Below, piece by piece: positions 37,301-49,800 of a DNA stretch of 64,000 bases. The notes under the pieces are model-generated. The model was given only the letters and a program-made list of their open reading frames with translations, made no database searches and had not been told where the DNA came from. The DNA lies in contig VYZI01000203.1 in assembly GCA_013397695.1 (NCBI GenBank), forward strand, positions 597,497-661,496, written 5' to 3'. The DNA comes from Centropus unirufus. Taxonomy: Eukaryota; Chordata; Aves; Cuculiformes; Centropidae. Each line of letters starts with the position of its first letter. The stretch's first letter is position 1. The position numbers were made by a program, and so were the translations under genes.

Positions 37301-39080
37301 TAACAAACAGGAAGAACAGGATGAGCTGAATAAACATCACTACAGAGCCCTAGAAACTCCGTCAGCAGAAACAGACCCACAGTTCAATACAGGGTTGAAA
37401 AACAGCTATTTCTACCAAATCCTGTTGAATAGGGCAGCTCAACAGGGTTATGTTTCATGCCCTGGGACAGGCGACCTGATGCAGAGGGGCTCTCCTGACA
37501 GCAGACTCCACAGCCAGGAGAATGGGGATAGCGCTTCACCTCTCCATGCAGCTCTGGCTCCAGCTCTGTGCCTGCCTTGAGAAAGAGCCGCCAGATCAGG
37601 GGGAAGCAGCTCTTGTGTGCAGTTATTCTATAGCCTGGTCGTTATCAGCTCGTTAAATAATCGATACTTACCTTGTGAGAAGGCTTCGTGTTTATCTCAT
37701 TCTGCATGATCTTTGCAGCCCCAGAGCAGAGAGGGACACTCGGGTAGTCTAATTTGGCACATCTGCCCCCCCACCTCTGATGCTTTAACTCAGGGCACAC
37801 AGATGGAAGGATGCTGACTGCTATGCTGAGAAGTTAATAAACATTTCCCTCCGGACACCTGGGTTAAATGTCTCTATTCTCTACAAATTAAGAACATTTT
37901 TTCTGCCCTGTCCACCACTTCCTCTGGTCAATCCACTGACTCACTTAGGTCCTCTCAAACCAGATTTAAACGCAGCTCCTTGGTGCAGCCAGGCTCCCTC
38001 TCAGCCTCCCACACACCAGTGGCCAGAACTTCCTATTTAAGTGCTATGCAAGTGCTTCACATGGCACCTGGACGACCCCTGCCTTGACAGTCCTGGTGTC
38101 CCAACCCCAGCAGAAATGCCTGCCTGCCTCTCATTTTACTGGTCACAAAAACATCCAAGGAGCAGCCATCCTGGAGGTTTCAAATAAGGACTTCCAGCGT
38201 TAAAACTGTCATTGAAACTAAAGAAACAGGTTCGTTAGCAGAAGCAGCCAACTAATACAATTCTTCTAAAGGTGAAGTGAATAGAGTTTCTCCCACTCTA
38301 AGGCTGCAAAGACAATCTACCTTAATGAAGAGGCACTGGAAGGCAATTTGAAGGCAATTGAAAGCCCACACAGCCCTGAAGTGCAAGAGTTCTGTGAAGG
38401 AGTCCCAGGCTGGGTGTGCTGCCATCTGAGCTCACAACTATTCCCTGCTCTCAGAACACCCTCTGGCTCCCTCCAGCCCCACAGCACATTGCACATTGTT
38501 AAACAGTCAGGGGCTGGGAATCCTGTCCCTTTATAGATGTTTCATGGAAGGGGCTTCCCTTCTTTCCAAGTCACAGCCACAGGGAAGGTCATTCCTGCCT
38601 TAGCTGTGACACATCTGAGAAGGTTAATAAATATTCATAGGCCTAAATGCTCAGAGGTGCAAACAATCAAGTATTTTGCAAATGTCACAAAACATGGTAG
38701 AGTCTCTGCAGATCCCCAAACATCCCCGTGTGGGCAGATCCAGCTTTTACTAACACAAGGAGCGAACATGAACTGCACTGACTCCGAAGCTCCAGGAAAG
38801 CATCTTGCACAGACCAAGCTCCCACTCTAAACATCAAAGCAAGTCTCTCTTGTGCCTTTTGGCCAATTCTGCTACCACTGTTATTCATAACAAAGCAACT
38901 CCAAAAGCATATGAACAATTCTAGGATCCCACTGTGCACTGAATGCACAAAATGGGCAAGTCTGCCCCAGCTGGCTTGCAAGATCCATAGACAAGAGTGG
39001 CGTGGCTCCATTCTGTGAACAAAACAAGCGACATGACTCAGTCATACACAGCCTCATGCCCATTGCCCCAAACACAGCAG
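34382..39080. other. Non-coding stretch
   Basis: Contains a two-unit tandem repeat at 34871-34936 and an 11 bp tandem pair (GAAGGCAATTT) near 38339-38360. The 170-codon minus-strand frame at 36073-36585 has scattered hydrophobic stretches but no recognised domain. No gene supported. Confidence 0.45.
34871..34936 (+). repeat. Two-copy tandem repeat, about 31 bp period
   Basis: GTGCATTAGCAGGAGTGGAG at 34871 recurs as GTGCATTGACAGGAGTGGAA at 34902. Both units end in GGAAGCCA, the second with a small insertion. A local duplication. Confidence 0.75.
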
Positions 39081-39240
39081 ATTCACAGAACAGTTTGTGT
39101 AAGAAGGGACCTCAAAGCCCATCAATTTCCACCCCCTAACACAGGCAGGGACACCTCCCACTGGATCAGGTTGCTCCAAGCCCCATCCATCCTGGCCTTG
39201 AACACCTCCAGGGGTGGCACAACCAGTACTTCTCTGGGCA
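39081..39240 (-). mobile_element. CR1 LINE 3' fragment
   Basis: ATTCACAGAACAGTTTGTGT and AAGGGACCTCAAAGCCCATC start the antisense 3' UTR. CAGGCAGGGACACCTCCCAC and GGTTGCTCCAAGCCCCATCC follow. About 160 bp, minus strand. Confidence 0.92.
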
Positions 39241-42200
39241 TGCAGTAACTACACATCTATTGGTGACATTTTGGCTACTGAAATACTGTGCCATAACCCT
39301 GTAATGCATTACATTGTGCAGCCCATGCATGTTCAAAACCACTTTTTACCCCTGCAGAAAAATACTGGGGAGTCAAGAGGCACCGCTCCTTCCATCCATC
39401 ACAAAACTGAAACAGCCCATCCCCAAAATTGCACAAAAATATAGGGTGTGGTGGTTACTTGATTGGAACTTGTCATTTGAAGACCAGAGGTCTCAATTCT
39501 AATATGGAAAATCATAGATGCTGCAAAGTACAATGGTGATTGTACAAACATAAGGAAACAAGACAGAAATTGCAGTTACTTGGTGAACGAGCGCAAAAGG
39601 AAAATCCGTGACCTGGCAAGTGACCTCTTTCATGCTGTTGTGTTCCCTGAGAGCTTTGAGTGTTCACGCTACAGCTTAAGTAGTCACTACATTCATGGCC
39701 CACTTCACACAAAAAAATACAATCATTTCTTGTTTTGTGCATTAGTGGAAAGGGGAGAAATCAATCCAATCGGCTTTGGGAAAGAATCTTGAACACAACA
39801 TATGGAAATGTGCGCTTACTGTGTAAAGACAAGCCCTCAAGAACATGGGAAAACTAAGTAAAACCCTTTCCCCACTTGTTTGTGTCTTGGGTCACATGTA
39901 GAATCGTTGCTGACAGTCAGAGATTCACCGTTCCCAGTCTGTACCTCCTGGAGCTTCTGAAATGAAGGACTTCTAAATTACTGCCAATTAATTGCCACTA
40001 TTTGTATTCTCAGTAGATCTAAAGGGAGATTTAGTTACTGAGTTTTTAAATCAAGAGAGCAAGTGTTGCAGCCTCTTTTGGTTCTCCCCCCCACTGCCTA
40101 ACTTAGGCATGCCATTAATTTTAATTATTTAAACACATTTGAGGTGCACACTAAACCACACGCTTCTCAATAAATGACGTAAGGGCTCAGAAACTGCTTA
40201 CAGGATTGGCCTCCCCTGCCAGCCAGCACTGCTCTGACTGCAATCCAAGAAGCCCTATGAGTGCAATATCAGTTGAGCAAGTGTATTAAGTTGTTTCCAT
40301 GAGTTTCCAGGCAGTATCCCCAGTGCCAGAAGAGGAGAGCACCACATCCATGCAAAACTGAGCTGCCACAGTTCCCTCCATTAAGCATTACTTGATAAAC
40401 CTCTCACCATTAGCAATGGGAAGATGGTATCTGAGGGCTATGCTTGTATCCAGCAATCCCCATCAGCACCATGTGGCATAGCCACGTCTGCTTGGAAGGC
40501 AGCGCCATCAGACCTGGCCGGAAATACGCAGAGGGGTTCAGATTCTACAACCAAAGTAGAGGAGACTCCCACTTCATTGACTTGGGAGTGGCATCCACAG
40601 GGACCATTAAGTGAAGTGGCACCCAGGAAAGACTTGGCAAACTGCCTCTTGACCATTGCCAAAGCTTAGAGGCCAACTTTCCTCATGCAATTCCCACATT
40701 CCAGAGCGGGCTCCATGCTAAAGATGCTAAAGACTGGCATTCCCTATCACAGTCTGACCCAGCGGACACAGAACATACCCTGTATTTTGACATTTAAGGT
40801 AGAAAAGGAGCGGCAGACAGGGACAAACTCAATATTTGGTCCATGGTCCAGAACTCAATCAAGTCCAGCAGTTTGCCTTACACTGAGTAGGATTTGGGCA
40901 GAACCCATGCAACATAGCCCCAAAAACTATCATCCTCCACAAAACCCAGAAACATTCAAAATTCAGCTGTGGTTTTCGCCCTCCCTAGAGTCAGAATTCA
41001 CTACAGCAGTTGCTTCTGAGAACAGAAAAGTGCTGAGCTCCCTACTTTTGGAGCAGCATCACAACCACTGGGAGACAAGAAGCCCTTGCTGCTGTATTAG
41101 TGGTATTGCCGGATCTGAGAGATGACTTTTCTGTTACTCTTTCCAAGCTCACTTTTGGGAAGAAGCCAGCACTGTTAGCTTCTTGGGATGAGAATATAGA
41201 ATTACCCTAAATTAAATTGAAAAATTAGATTCATTCACTGCTGTGATAATTTATCTCCCAATCTGTCTCAGAGTTAGCAGCTGGTGAGAAAATAAAATGC
41301 AATTTATTTTTTTATTTATATTGAAGACCCCACTTTAATCCAAGAATTGCAACAAATAAGGGTAAGAGAAGAGGACAAGTTTCTTATTTGCCAGTCCTAA
41401 CATTAAACCCTGATGACAGGAAAACAATTAACGAGATGATGGTACAGGTATTTGAGAAATTCACAGCACACTGGCATTAAGCACCCCATGCACCACAGGT
41501 GGTTTTGATACCCTTGGAAATAATTACATGCAATTGCACCTCAGCATTAGAAATAGGGATTAAGGACAAGGACTTTCGTGGAATAGAATCTCTCTATAGG
41601 GCTGTCAGCTAGGGTTCACCGTTACAAGAGCTGCTATTGATGTTACCAAACCAATATTTCACAACTGACTCCAAAACGCAGCTCCCCTGTAAAAGCCTGA
41701 CAGGGTCCTGCAAATTCACTGCCAAGTTTTGCCTGTGTTCAGTTTGGGTCCCCAAGGAGAAAAGAATCAGGCCCAAAACAAGGCATTCTTTGCTGTTCTC
41801 ACTGAGCATCTCCTGTCAGTCCATGCTCGGATCCCATCATGCACTACGGATGGAAACAGGATTTGATTTTTACACTGAAATTAGCTGCAAGGAAATGCGC
41901 TTTTATCTGCTGGGAGTAGAAAGACTTCATAATTCACAATAACACAGGAACTTACAAAGTGAGCAGCCAAGCAATGTTTTCAGAGGGTTGAAAAACCTCT
42001 CGCTGTCATCAGTAATAAAATAAGACTGATAATCCTCTTCCCTGGCTAAAGTGGACCATCACAAGCGATGGAATGGACATGATGTCATTAGAAGCCCAAG
42101 ATAATGGTGCAAGGTTGATGGGGAGATCCTGGCTGGAGCCAGCTCAGTCTGGCAGCCCCATTTGAAAGCAACAGATAAACACAATCAGCTCTTAGTAATT

Positions 42201-42376
42201 GTTACCTCTTGAACATCCAGCATGGAGCATCTTTTACATTATTTCCCTCAGTCCCTCACTAGAACAAGGAACAGGGATGTCTGGAGGAGTCTGGTACTTA
42301 AAGGCAGGTTCCAGACAGACAGGTCTCCACTCAGCCTGTTGGTGGAGAAAACAGAAGGCCTGACCCTGGAATTGAT
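39241..42376. other. Non-coding stretch with traces of an old repeat
   Basis: The ACTCCCA/TGGGAGT inverted pair near 40565-40590, CTTACACTGAGTAGGATTTGG near 40876 and GAATCAGGCCCAAAAC near 41765 each resemble the old amniote repeat vocabulary also seen at 11.7 and 50.1 kb. No gene is supported; the 146-codon frame at 40685-41125 is not recognised. Confidence 0.35.
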
Positions 42377-42636
42377 ACAGTGGTTTGGGTTGGAAGGATC
42401 CTCAAAGCACAGACCAACTTTAACTCCCTGCCACAGCTCCCATTGCATCAGGGGGCTCCAAGCCCCATCCAACCTGGCCTTGAACACCTCCAGGGATGGG
42501 GCAGCCACCACTGCTCTGAGCAACCCGGGCCAGGGCCTCCCCACCCTCACAGGAAAACATTTCTCCGCAAGATCTCATCCCAACCTCCCCTCTTCCAGCT
42601 GAAAACCACTTCCCTTCTTCCTATCCCTGCACTCCC
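42377..42636 (-). mobile_element. CR1 LINE 3' fragment
   Basis: AGTGGTTTGGGTTGGAAGGA opens the antisense 3' UTR. The usual purine-poor boxes follow (CCATCCAACCTGGCCTTGAA, GGCCAGGGCCTCCCCACCC). The CAGGGACACCTCCCA box is reduced by a small deletion at about 42430-42442. About 260 bp, minus strand. Confidence 0.93.
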
Positions 42637-43298
42637 CCGAATGCAATATTTGGTTCAATACATCTGACTGCAATGATTTCACCAGGAATTCATAACTGCA
42701 GGAGGAGTGCAATTCATCCCCATTGTGCAATGCTCTGCTACATCATAGAACAAATTAATAGCTTGAATACTCATTTTCTCCAATAGTATCATGGAAAAGG
42801 AAAAGCACAGAGCACCCCAAATTATCTGCAGTGTCATGAAAAAAAATCAAACCTTGTAACAGCACAATTAGGGTTAATCTTAAACTCAACATTTGCTTCC
42901 ATGCAGCAACAAGGGGAGCTCACACAGCTTATAAATATCCACCAGCATGCAGGCAGGCCAAGTGGATTTACCTGTTCTCTGCTAATCTCCATCTCCAGAA
43001 GCTAAACCTGCTCAATCATCCCTTTCTGGCTCTGGGTTTGTTACTGCAGTTCAGTAGGTTAAGATAATTTTTATTATTATTCCCTCTATTTCTGATTTGC
43101 ATGCTAATAGTATTAAGGAGTTCAAATCTCAATTAGGAGCCCACAAAGCCAAGAGATACATAATTCATCCTGAGGTTGTAAATGCGTTAACATTCTGAGA
43201 TTCACAGCGAAGGGCAGTGCATCACATGACAATATATTTTCCTATTATTAATTTTGTGCCATTGAAAGGCTTTGTAGTGGCTGGTTAAGTTAATGCAC
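42637..43298. other. AT-rich non-coding spacer
   Basis: Nothing recognised between the CR1 at 42377 and the shared segment at 43299, apart from AT-rich tracts near 43070. Confidence 0.5.
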
Positions 43299-43520
43299 AT
43301 TACCCAACAGGTTCACTGCTCTTTATTGTTGTTATGGATTTTATATTTCAATCACACAAAGCTGTCCAGAGTCTTGCAGTAAGGCTTTTACTTTTATAAA
43401 AAACAAAATTTAATAAGCAAGTGTTGATCCAGTAACATCTCCCCTAACAGGCTTCACTAACCCTTTGGATGGAAGAAGCCCTGCAAAACAACCTGTAAAA
43501 ATTTTGAACTAAATAAACCA
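43299..43520 (-). repeat. Second copy of the segment shared with 24121-24340
   Basis: This is the partner of 24121-24340 and again lies directly beyond the 3' end of a minus-strand CR1. On the CR1 strand it too ends about 23 bases after AATAAA (plus-strand TTTATT at 43322-43327). It lacks the octamer-like outer end of the first copy. Sequences outside both copies (before 24121 and before 43299) do not match by eye, which argues against a large segmental duplication. Confidence 0.75.
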
Positions 43521-43982
43521 TCAAATTATGGAAGGGTTTGGGTCAGAAGGGACCTCAAAGCCCATCCAACTTCAACCTCCCACCACGGGCAGGGACACCT
43601 CCCACTGGATCAAGGGGTTCCAAGCCCCATCCAACCTGGCCTTCAACACCTCCAGGGATGGGGCAGCCACCACTGCTCTGGGCAACCTGGGCCAGGGCCT
43701 CCCCACCCTCACCCCAAAACATTTCTTCCTAAGATCTCACCTCAATCTCCCCCTCTTTCAGACAAAAACCATTCCCCCCTCATCCTGTCCCTTCACTCCC
43801 TGAGATGAAGAGCCCCTTACGAGCTTTCCTGGAGCCCCTTTCAGCACTGGAAGCTGCTCTGAGGTCTCCCTGCAACCTTCTCTTCTCCAGGCTGAACAAG
43901 GCTAATTCTCTCAGCCTGTCCCTGTACAGAAGCTGCTCTTGGATCATCTCTGGGGCTTCCTCTGGCCTCACTCCAACAGGTT
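43521..43982 (-). mobile_element. CR1 LINE 3' fragment joined to the shared segment
   Basis: Antisense CR1 from TCAAATTATGGAAGGGTTTG through the full set of 3' boxes to about 43982 (near TCTGGCCTCACTCCAACAGG). It shares GGTCAGAAGG and ACTTCAACCT with the copy at 24341. It is about 100 bp longer at its 5' side than that copy, so the two were truncated at different points. Confidence 0.94.
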
Positions 43983-44148
43983 CTAAAGCATCTGTAGCAG
44001 TCCTGGGTAAAAGCAGCAGCGAGTAGGCTAAATGGGAATAAATTACTGCGTAAACATACTTGTATCAGCTCAAATCACAATCTCACACCCAAGGTTCTTA
44101 GCCTGAAGTTCCCTATCTTGACTCTGCACTTTCTTCAACCCCATGTGG

Positions 44149-44162
44149 AAAAAAAAAAAAAA
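44149..44162 (+). repeat. A14 homopolymer
   Basis: Fourteen consecutive A following CCATGTGG. It is not preceded by a polyadenylation signal or an open frame, so a processed pseudogene is not indicated. Confidence 0.9.
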
Positions 44163-46786
44163 TTCCTCCTTCTTTCAGCATTCCCTTTGTCCTCAAGGCT
44201 TCTTGGAAAGTGAGGCTGTGACACAGTGCACACAGGGCCATGAAAACATGACCTTCAAATCCAAGGGTAGAAAAATAACCTCTTAACAAGCAAAACCACA
44301 AATAGTACAGGCAATGAGCAGTTTTTCCTGGGTAAGGACAGAGCAAACAGCTCGTCTCGTTCTGCTGATTTATGAGATTTTATTAATGGCGTCAACAGGT
44401 TATTCTGACATGATTTCAGTGTTCCTGCCGTGTCTACCAGTACAGTGACAGTGCCACCTAAACAGCAGCTGACATGCATGAGGTTTTCTCTTCTCCCTTT
44501 TGGTACTCAAGGTGGCTGCAACAGGGACCTGAAGGTAATTATCCCGCAAGGTCACTGCGCCACGGAGTGGGAGAAGTCATTTCTCACTCCACTATTGCTC
44601 TAAGGCCACGAGGTTAAACAATTGATGAAAAACCTCTCAGAGCCACTTCCCTCTCTTCCCTTGCAGACCCCTCATGCATTTGTGAATTGTTTCCTGCCCT
44701 GCCCACAAGCTGGACAGGGTTTGCACGATGTTTATCACATCTTGGGGAAAGAAAAAAATTGGCAGCGTAATACAAAGTGCATCAGCATGACCGCAGCTCA
44801 CTGTCATCTGACAGCTATGGAAGAGGCAGAAATGGACTAAGAAAGCTCCTGAAAATTGACGTGTAACAGTCACCAAGCAAAAAAACCAGGTGAAATCATA
44901 CTGCAACCTATCTCTCAGCAGCACGAGAGCACAAAGAGGCTGGAAAGCATTTAAATACCATGTTAACCATACACAGCTACGGCTTCCAAAGGCACTGGAC
45001 CAAGTCACATCCCTGGGACAAGAGGCTCTATCTCACTTGGAGATGTAAAAGCTGCATTCCCTCCGACTGACCATCTCAGAAGTCCTTTAATAATGCTGAT
45101 AAACAGCACACCTCGAACCCAGCAAACAGTAAGTGTGACGGGCCAGGAGCAGCACAGACACCTCTGAACAGCACCTTCAAGGTCCTGGCTGGATTTTGGC
45201 CCCCTAGATGCTGTGGGCAAAGCAAATGCTCCAACACCAGTGCGTTCAGCCAGACCCTTCCACTCATTAGCTCTGCAAGGACTCTGCTATCAAACAGAAT
45301 TCGGAGAAGGTTTCTTAATCATTACACATTACTATGGTAACAGCAAGCAGTCAAACAGGATTATGCAAGGTCCTGCACATGGGTGAGGGAGAAGCACCTC
45401 CTGCCACCGAGCACCTCAGAGTCACTAAGCCAGGGCAGGGGAACAGAGGGGAAAAAACTGAATCAGGCTTTACCCTACTAATTAGTAGCTCCTCAATTAA
45501 TATTGCAGAAGAATCTAGAAGCCCATATGTATGAGTGAACTCCTGGAATTGTTGCTGTACAAAACACAGGGGGGAAAAACACAGCTTTGATAAAGAATTT
45601 TGATTGGTAATAAACCACACTGCAAGGAAGTTGAAAGTCCTTATTTAAGGTCCAGGTCTCAGCTCAAGCTACAAAAACCAAAGCAAGACGTGCAAGCACA
45701 GGGAACATTAGCGTCCCCCCGGTAACCACCCACACTGAAGATGCCATCTTGTAGTAAATGCAAATTTTCCCTTTCCCAAAATGAAGGAGAAGGCACTTTT
45801 TCCAAACCTTACCTCATACCAGCTGACACCATTGGTTTTCCCACATGGACATGGCCTTAACACCCAAGCTTGGGTAGGGCACCCTCCCTGGGCTGCACAT
45901 TTGTGTTGGCACACAAGTCAATCTGATCTATCTGGGCCTCGTTTTACACCACAGCCTCCAAGCAACACATGCTGTATTATGGGATGTTGGGCAAGGAGGA
46001 ATTAAAATCCTTCTATATCATTACAAGAAAGTGATTAGATGATTACTCAGCAGGTAAAGCAGAACATATAGGGAAGGGCTGTACTCATCATCACTCCTTG
46101 AAGCATCTTGTCTATATTATTAGGAAATGATGTATTTGCGCCAGGCTAATTCATATGGATTGTAATTTCAGGACATAAATTACCCTATTGTGTACTCAGT
46201 ACAGAAGAAAAGCAGGAGAGGTGCTAATTGTTTAAATAAATTTCATTAGCAAGGTTTTTCTCTCCAGCCTCCTGCCCCACCGTGTTCCTCTGCTGGTAGC
46301 AGGGTGCGGAGGAGAAGGGCAGGTGGCAGCTTTTGAAGGAGACAGTGGGTGTAGAGGGCAACAGCCAGGACAGATTTACCAAGCATGAAATGCAGGGTTT
46401 GGAGATAGAACACCCAGCTGAGAAGGGTTCATTTTCAAAACACTGGCAAAAACACAGACACCAAGGCCAGAGCCCCTTGGTTAAATCTGGCTGCAATCAC
46501 TCACAAATTTCAAAGCATTTGGAAATGTAGCAGAGCTGCTCAGACAAACACACCTCAAGACAAATCTCCTCTCCAGCGGTGATGATCTCCTAAGCCTCAT
46601 TCATTTCCACAAGTCATATTGACCCACAAACCAGGGTTCAAGGGTTTTGGGCAACATGTGCCCCCACCCCAGGAAGGCTCTGCCAAAGGGACAGGCCCAG
46701 ATACTGGCACCCCTTTATTATCCCTGTACTTTAAAAGCCTTTTTATTTTTACTGAATTGCATATTAAGGAGTTGCCCAATACAAAT

Positions 46787-46823
46787 ACATATATATTACA
46801 TATATATATTGCATATATATTAC
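46787..46823. repeat. AT microsatellite
   Basis: Three imperfect units of CATATATATTA type in a row. A simple repeat prone to length change. Confidence 0.85.
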
Positions 46824-49800
46824 AGAACATTCTGCCCTAAAACTATTCCAGGTTACCTCTTGGAACTTATTCATATATTCTGTCATAGGAAGAATAGTTT
46901 AATGGGGCAAGAAATATGTACATAAAAAGCTGTATATATTCCTCTTCCTTTGTGATAGTGATATTATGGTCCATCAAGTACGTAAATTAATTTAGTGTAT
47001 GTGAAAGAGGACAGAAGCGAAGGAAAATTCCCCTTGTAAAACCATCCCAGCACCAAGCTCCTATTTTTTCTACTAACTTTGTACAGTTTCCAGGAGTTTT
47101 CTAGAGTAACCAGAACACCTGCAAAAGAGAAGGCTTTGGGAAGCACAGGACACCACCTTTCTCCCTCCAGTTTGAATGGTCAAAGACCTTTCCTCCCTTG
47201 CATACCTGGTACCCACCCAACAGTAATAAGGTGCAGTGATTTCTCAATCCCAAAATGACAACAAACATCCCATTCCTCCTTGCTAGTTCACCATCAGAAC
47301 ACATGCTTACTTATGCTCCAACAAGGATTATCTCCATCTGCCTAGGAGCTTTATATTCGAAGTGGTTGCTTCCCACTTTCAAAGCACATTTGGATGGCAA
47401 GAAGCCTTACCGAACAGCTCTGTCAGAACCTCTTCTTGAACAGCCCCAGGACACACACAACTTCTGTGGGCTGCAATCTAAATCACTGACAAAAGAAGTG
47501 GGTCTGCCTTTTCTTTTGCCTCACATATCTCCTAGGACCTGCTCAAACCTCCCATGCTCCAGCATCACTCATTCCCAAATTGAAGGCACAGCATCAGCAT
47601 AAGTAAAATGATTCTCTGGAACAACGTCAAGAGCCTTTTGCCTTCAAGACAGGTAAAACCTGGCTCTGCTCAGAGCAGCAGAGTAGGGTATTTCAGAATT
47701 CCAGGTACCCCGTTCACCACTACAAGGGTCATTCCCAGAGAAATTCAGAGACATTGAAGAGCACAGTGCCCTCAGAAGCTCCTCTAGGCACCCTTCTTTG
47801 CCTTCCTTCATGTCTTTGGAACAAGATATAATTTCCAAGAAGTACAGAGAGGATGAGCAGCAGCAACTTATAAACAAACCCAGAGCTGACTGCATTGCTT
47901 TTGGCATTTTAGACCTATTCTCACTCTGTTTGAACGCCAGGACTTTGAGCAGGAAGCATAAAATGGGATGACCAATCTATTGCTTTGTGTAACAGAAACA
48001 CCGTTCACTTGGGCAGTGGGGGTGGGAATCTCTTCAGGAAACCAGACAATCCCACAACTAGCGCTAATAAGTTATTGACTTCCCTTACAGCTCTGCCAGT
48101 ACTGGCGGATGGCTTCCGGTAATCACTTCGCTTCCATATTCAGAGTCCAGCTGTGTCTCTTCAAAGAGCTCCTTTATGGCAGTTAGCAATAATGTGATAT
48201 TTTAGCAATGTCAGCTTTTGTGCTGGACATAAAAATCCTCCGATTTATTGCCCCTTGCTCCCAGCACACGCAGAAAATGGAAAGAAATCCATCCGAGTCT
48301 CTACTACGCAGTTAGGTGAACATTATGCCTCTTTTCCTGTCCTCCCCACATGGGTATCATGCTCCCTGCCAGACACAGAGGAACCACATGCCCATTCTCC
48401 TCCATTAGAAGTGCTCAGCATCAGTAACTCTGCCAGGAAGCACAGATAAAGTACAGATGCAGCAGGCAGGATGCAAGCCTAAGAGCTGTGAAATGTTATT
48501 CCTGATCCCATCTCCCGCACTAACCTGCTCTTTGTCCCAGTATTTATGATTCTGAGCACAACTATTGGGAACTACAGAGCACCTCAGGACACAGCTGCAG
48601 CTGGAGCTGACACACCACAGAGGCTTGGATTTAGCCAGCTTGGGCACAGCCAGTAGATTAGTGTTTGGAAGTGGTGGTTCCAAGGTTTACCTGGGTGATA
48701 TTCAAGGCAATTATCCAAGCTGCATTCCCATGTTCCCAGAGCAGCTGCCAGCAGATGGGATCCAAGCAGCAGTCACCTCTAATTGCACTGCAGACTGCAA
48801 GTTTTTGGGACCTCAAGTCTCACTTCTGCTGTGTTTCAAAAGCACCTGGCAAAACAACACATGGAATCAAGGAGGGCTTCCAGGCAAATCCCTCATACTA
48901 ACGAAAAAGATGAGCCAGCTCAATAAACCAACACCCCCTGATACTTCCATACAGTCAGTTTACGCCAGACGAGTATTTATTGCTCACGGGGGCAAGGACG
49001 CCAGGCAAACCTGCTCAGATAGCCCCAAGCACCAGGCCCTTGCTGTCCCACCCAACTACAATGAGTTCTATTTGTGCACCTTGGGAAGCACCAATAGCAC
49101 TTGAGGAAAGTCAGGAAACGCTTTTAGAACACCCAAGAAGCCCAGAGAGCTCATGGTCCTCCAAGACAGCGTAACATGGACCCTGCTAACTTGCACGTAT
49201 TCACCTCTACCCAGTAAGCCCAGTGTCTTTCTGCCTAAGGAAGATTCCTTTCATTTCATTCATTTCTATCTAAGGAAGATAGAAAGACTTGTACATCTGT
49301 GCTCTTGATAAATTCTCCCTAAATAATCAAAACTGAGCCCACTTGCCCTAAAGTGCTCAACATTCTACAGCAGTGAAGAAAATTTCTTGATATGATGGCA
49401 GTAGGGAAAAAGGGGGCAGGGAAGACTTTTTGGACTTGGGAGAGGAAGTAGAGAAGAAAAATTTTCTTTTTTCACCTCACCTGAAGCAGCTTTCAGTACT
49501 GAACTAAAACACAGCAGGACTCTGGGGGATCAGATCCTGTCAAAGGTTCCTATTTCACAGCTGATCTTTCAAAGGTTAGGGCAGTGTGTTTACTAGGAGA
49601 AAGAATGACAACTTTGTCTTTCAGACTAAAATAACAAGGCTGCCCATATTTTCATTCAAACAGGAGGAGAATTTGTAGGATAAAGGGTGAGTGTGGATGT
49701 GTGCACTGGAGGAGAAGTAGAATACGAAGTCCACAGAACATTAATACAAGGATCACAAGAGACCTTCTGGGCCCCTGAGAATTTGTCCTCAGGACCTGGG

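Noticed and set aside
48565..49104. 179-codon plus-strand frame
   Set aside because: Mixed composition with no motif, signal peptide or known family. Likely chance.
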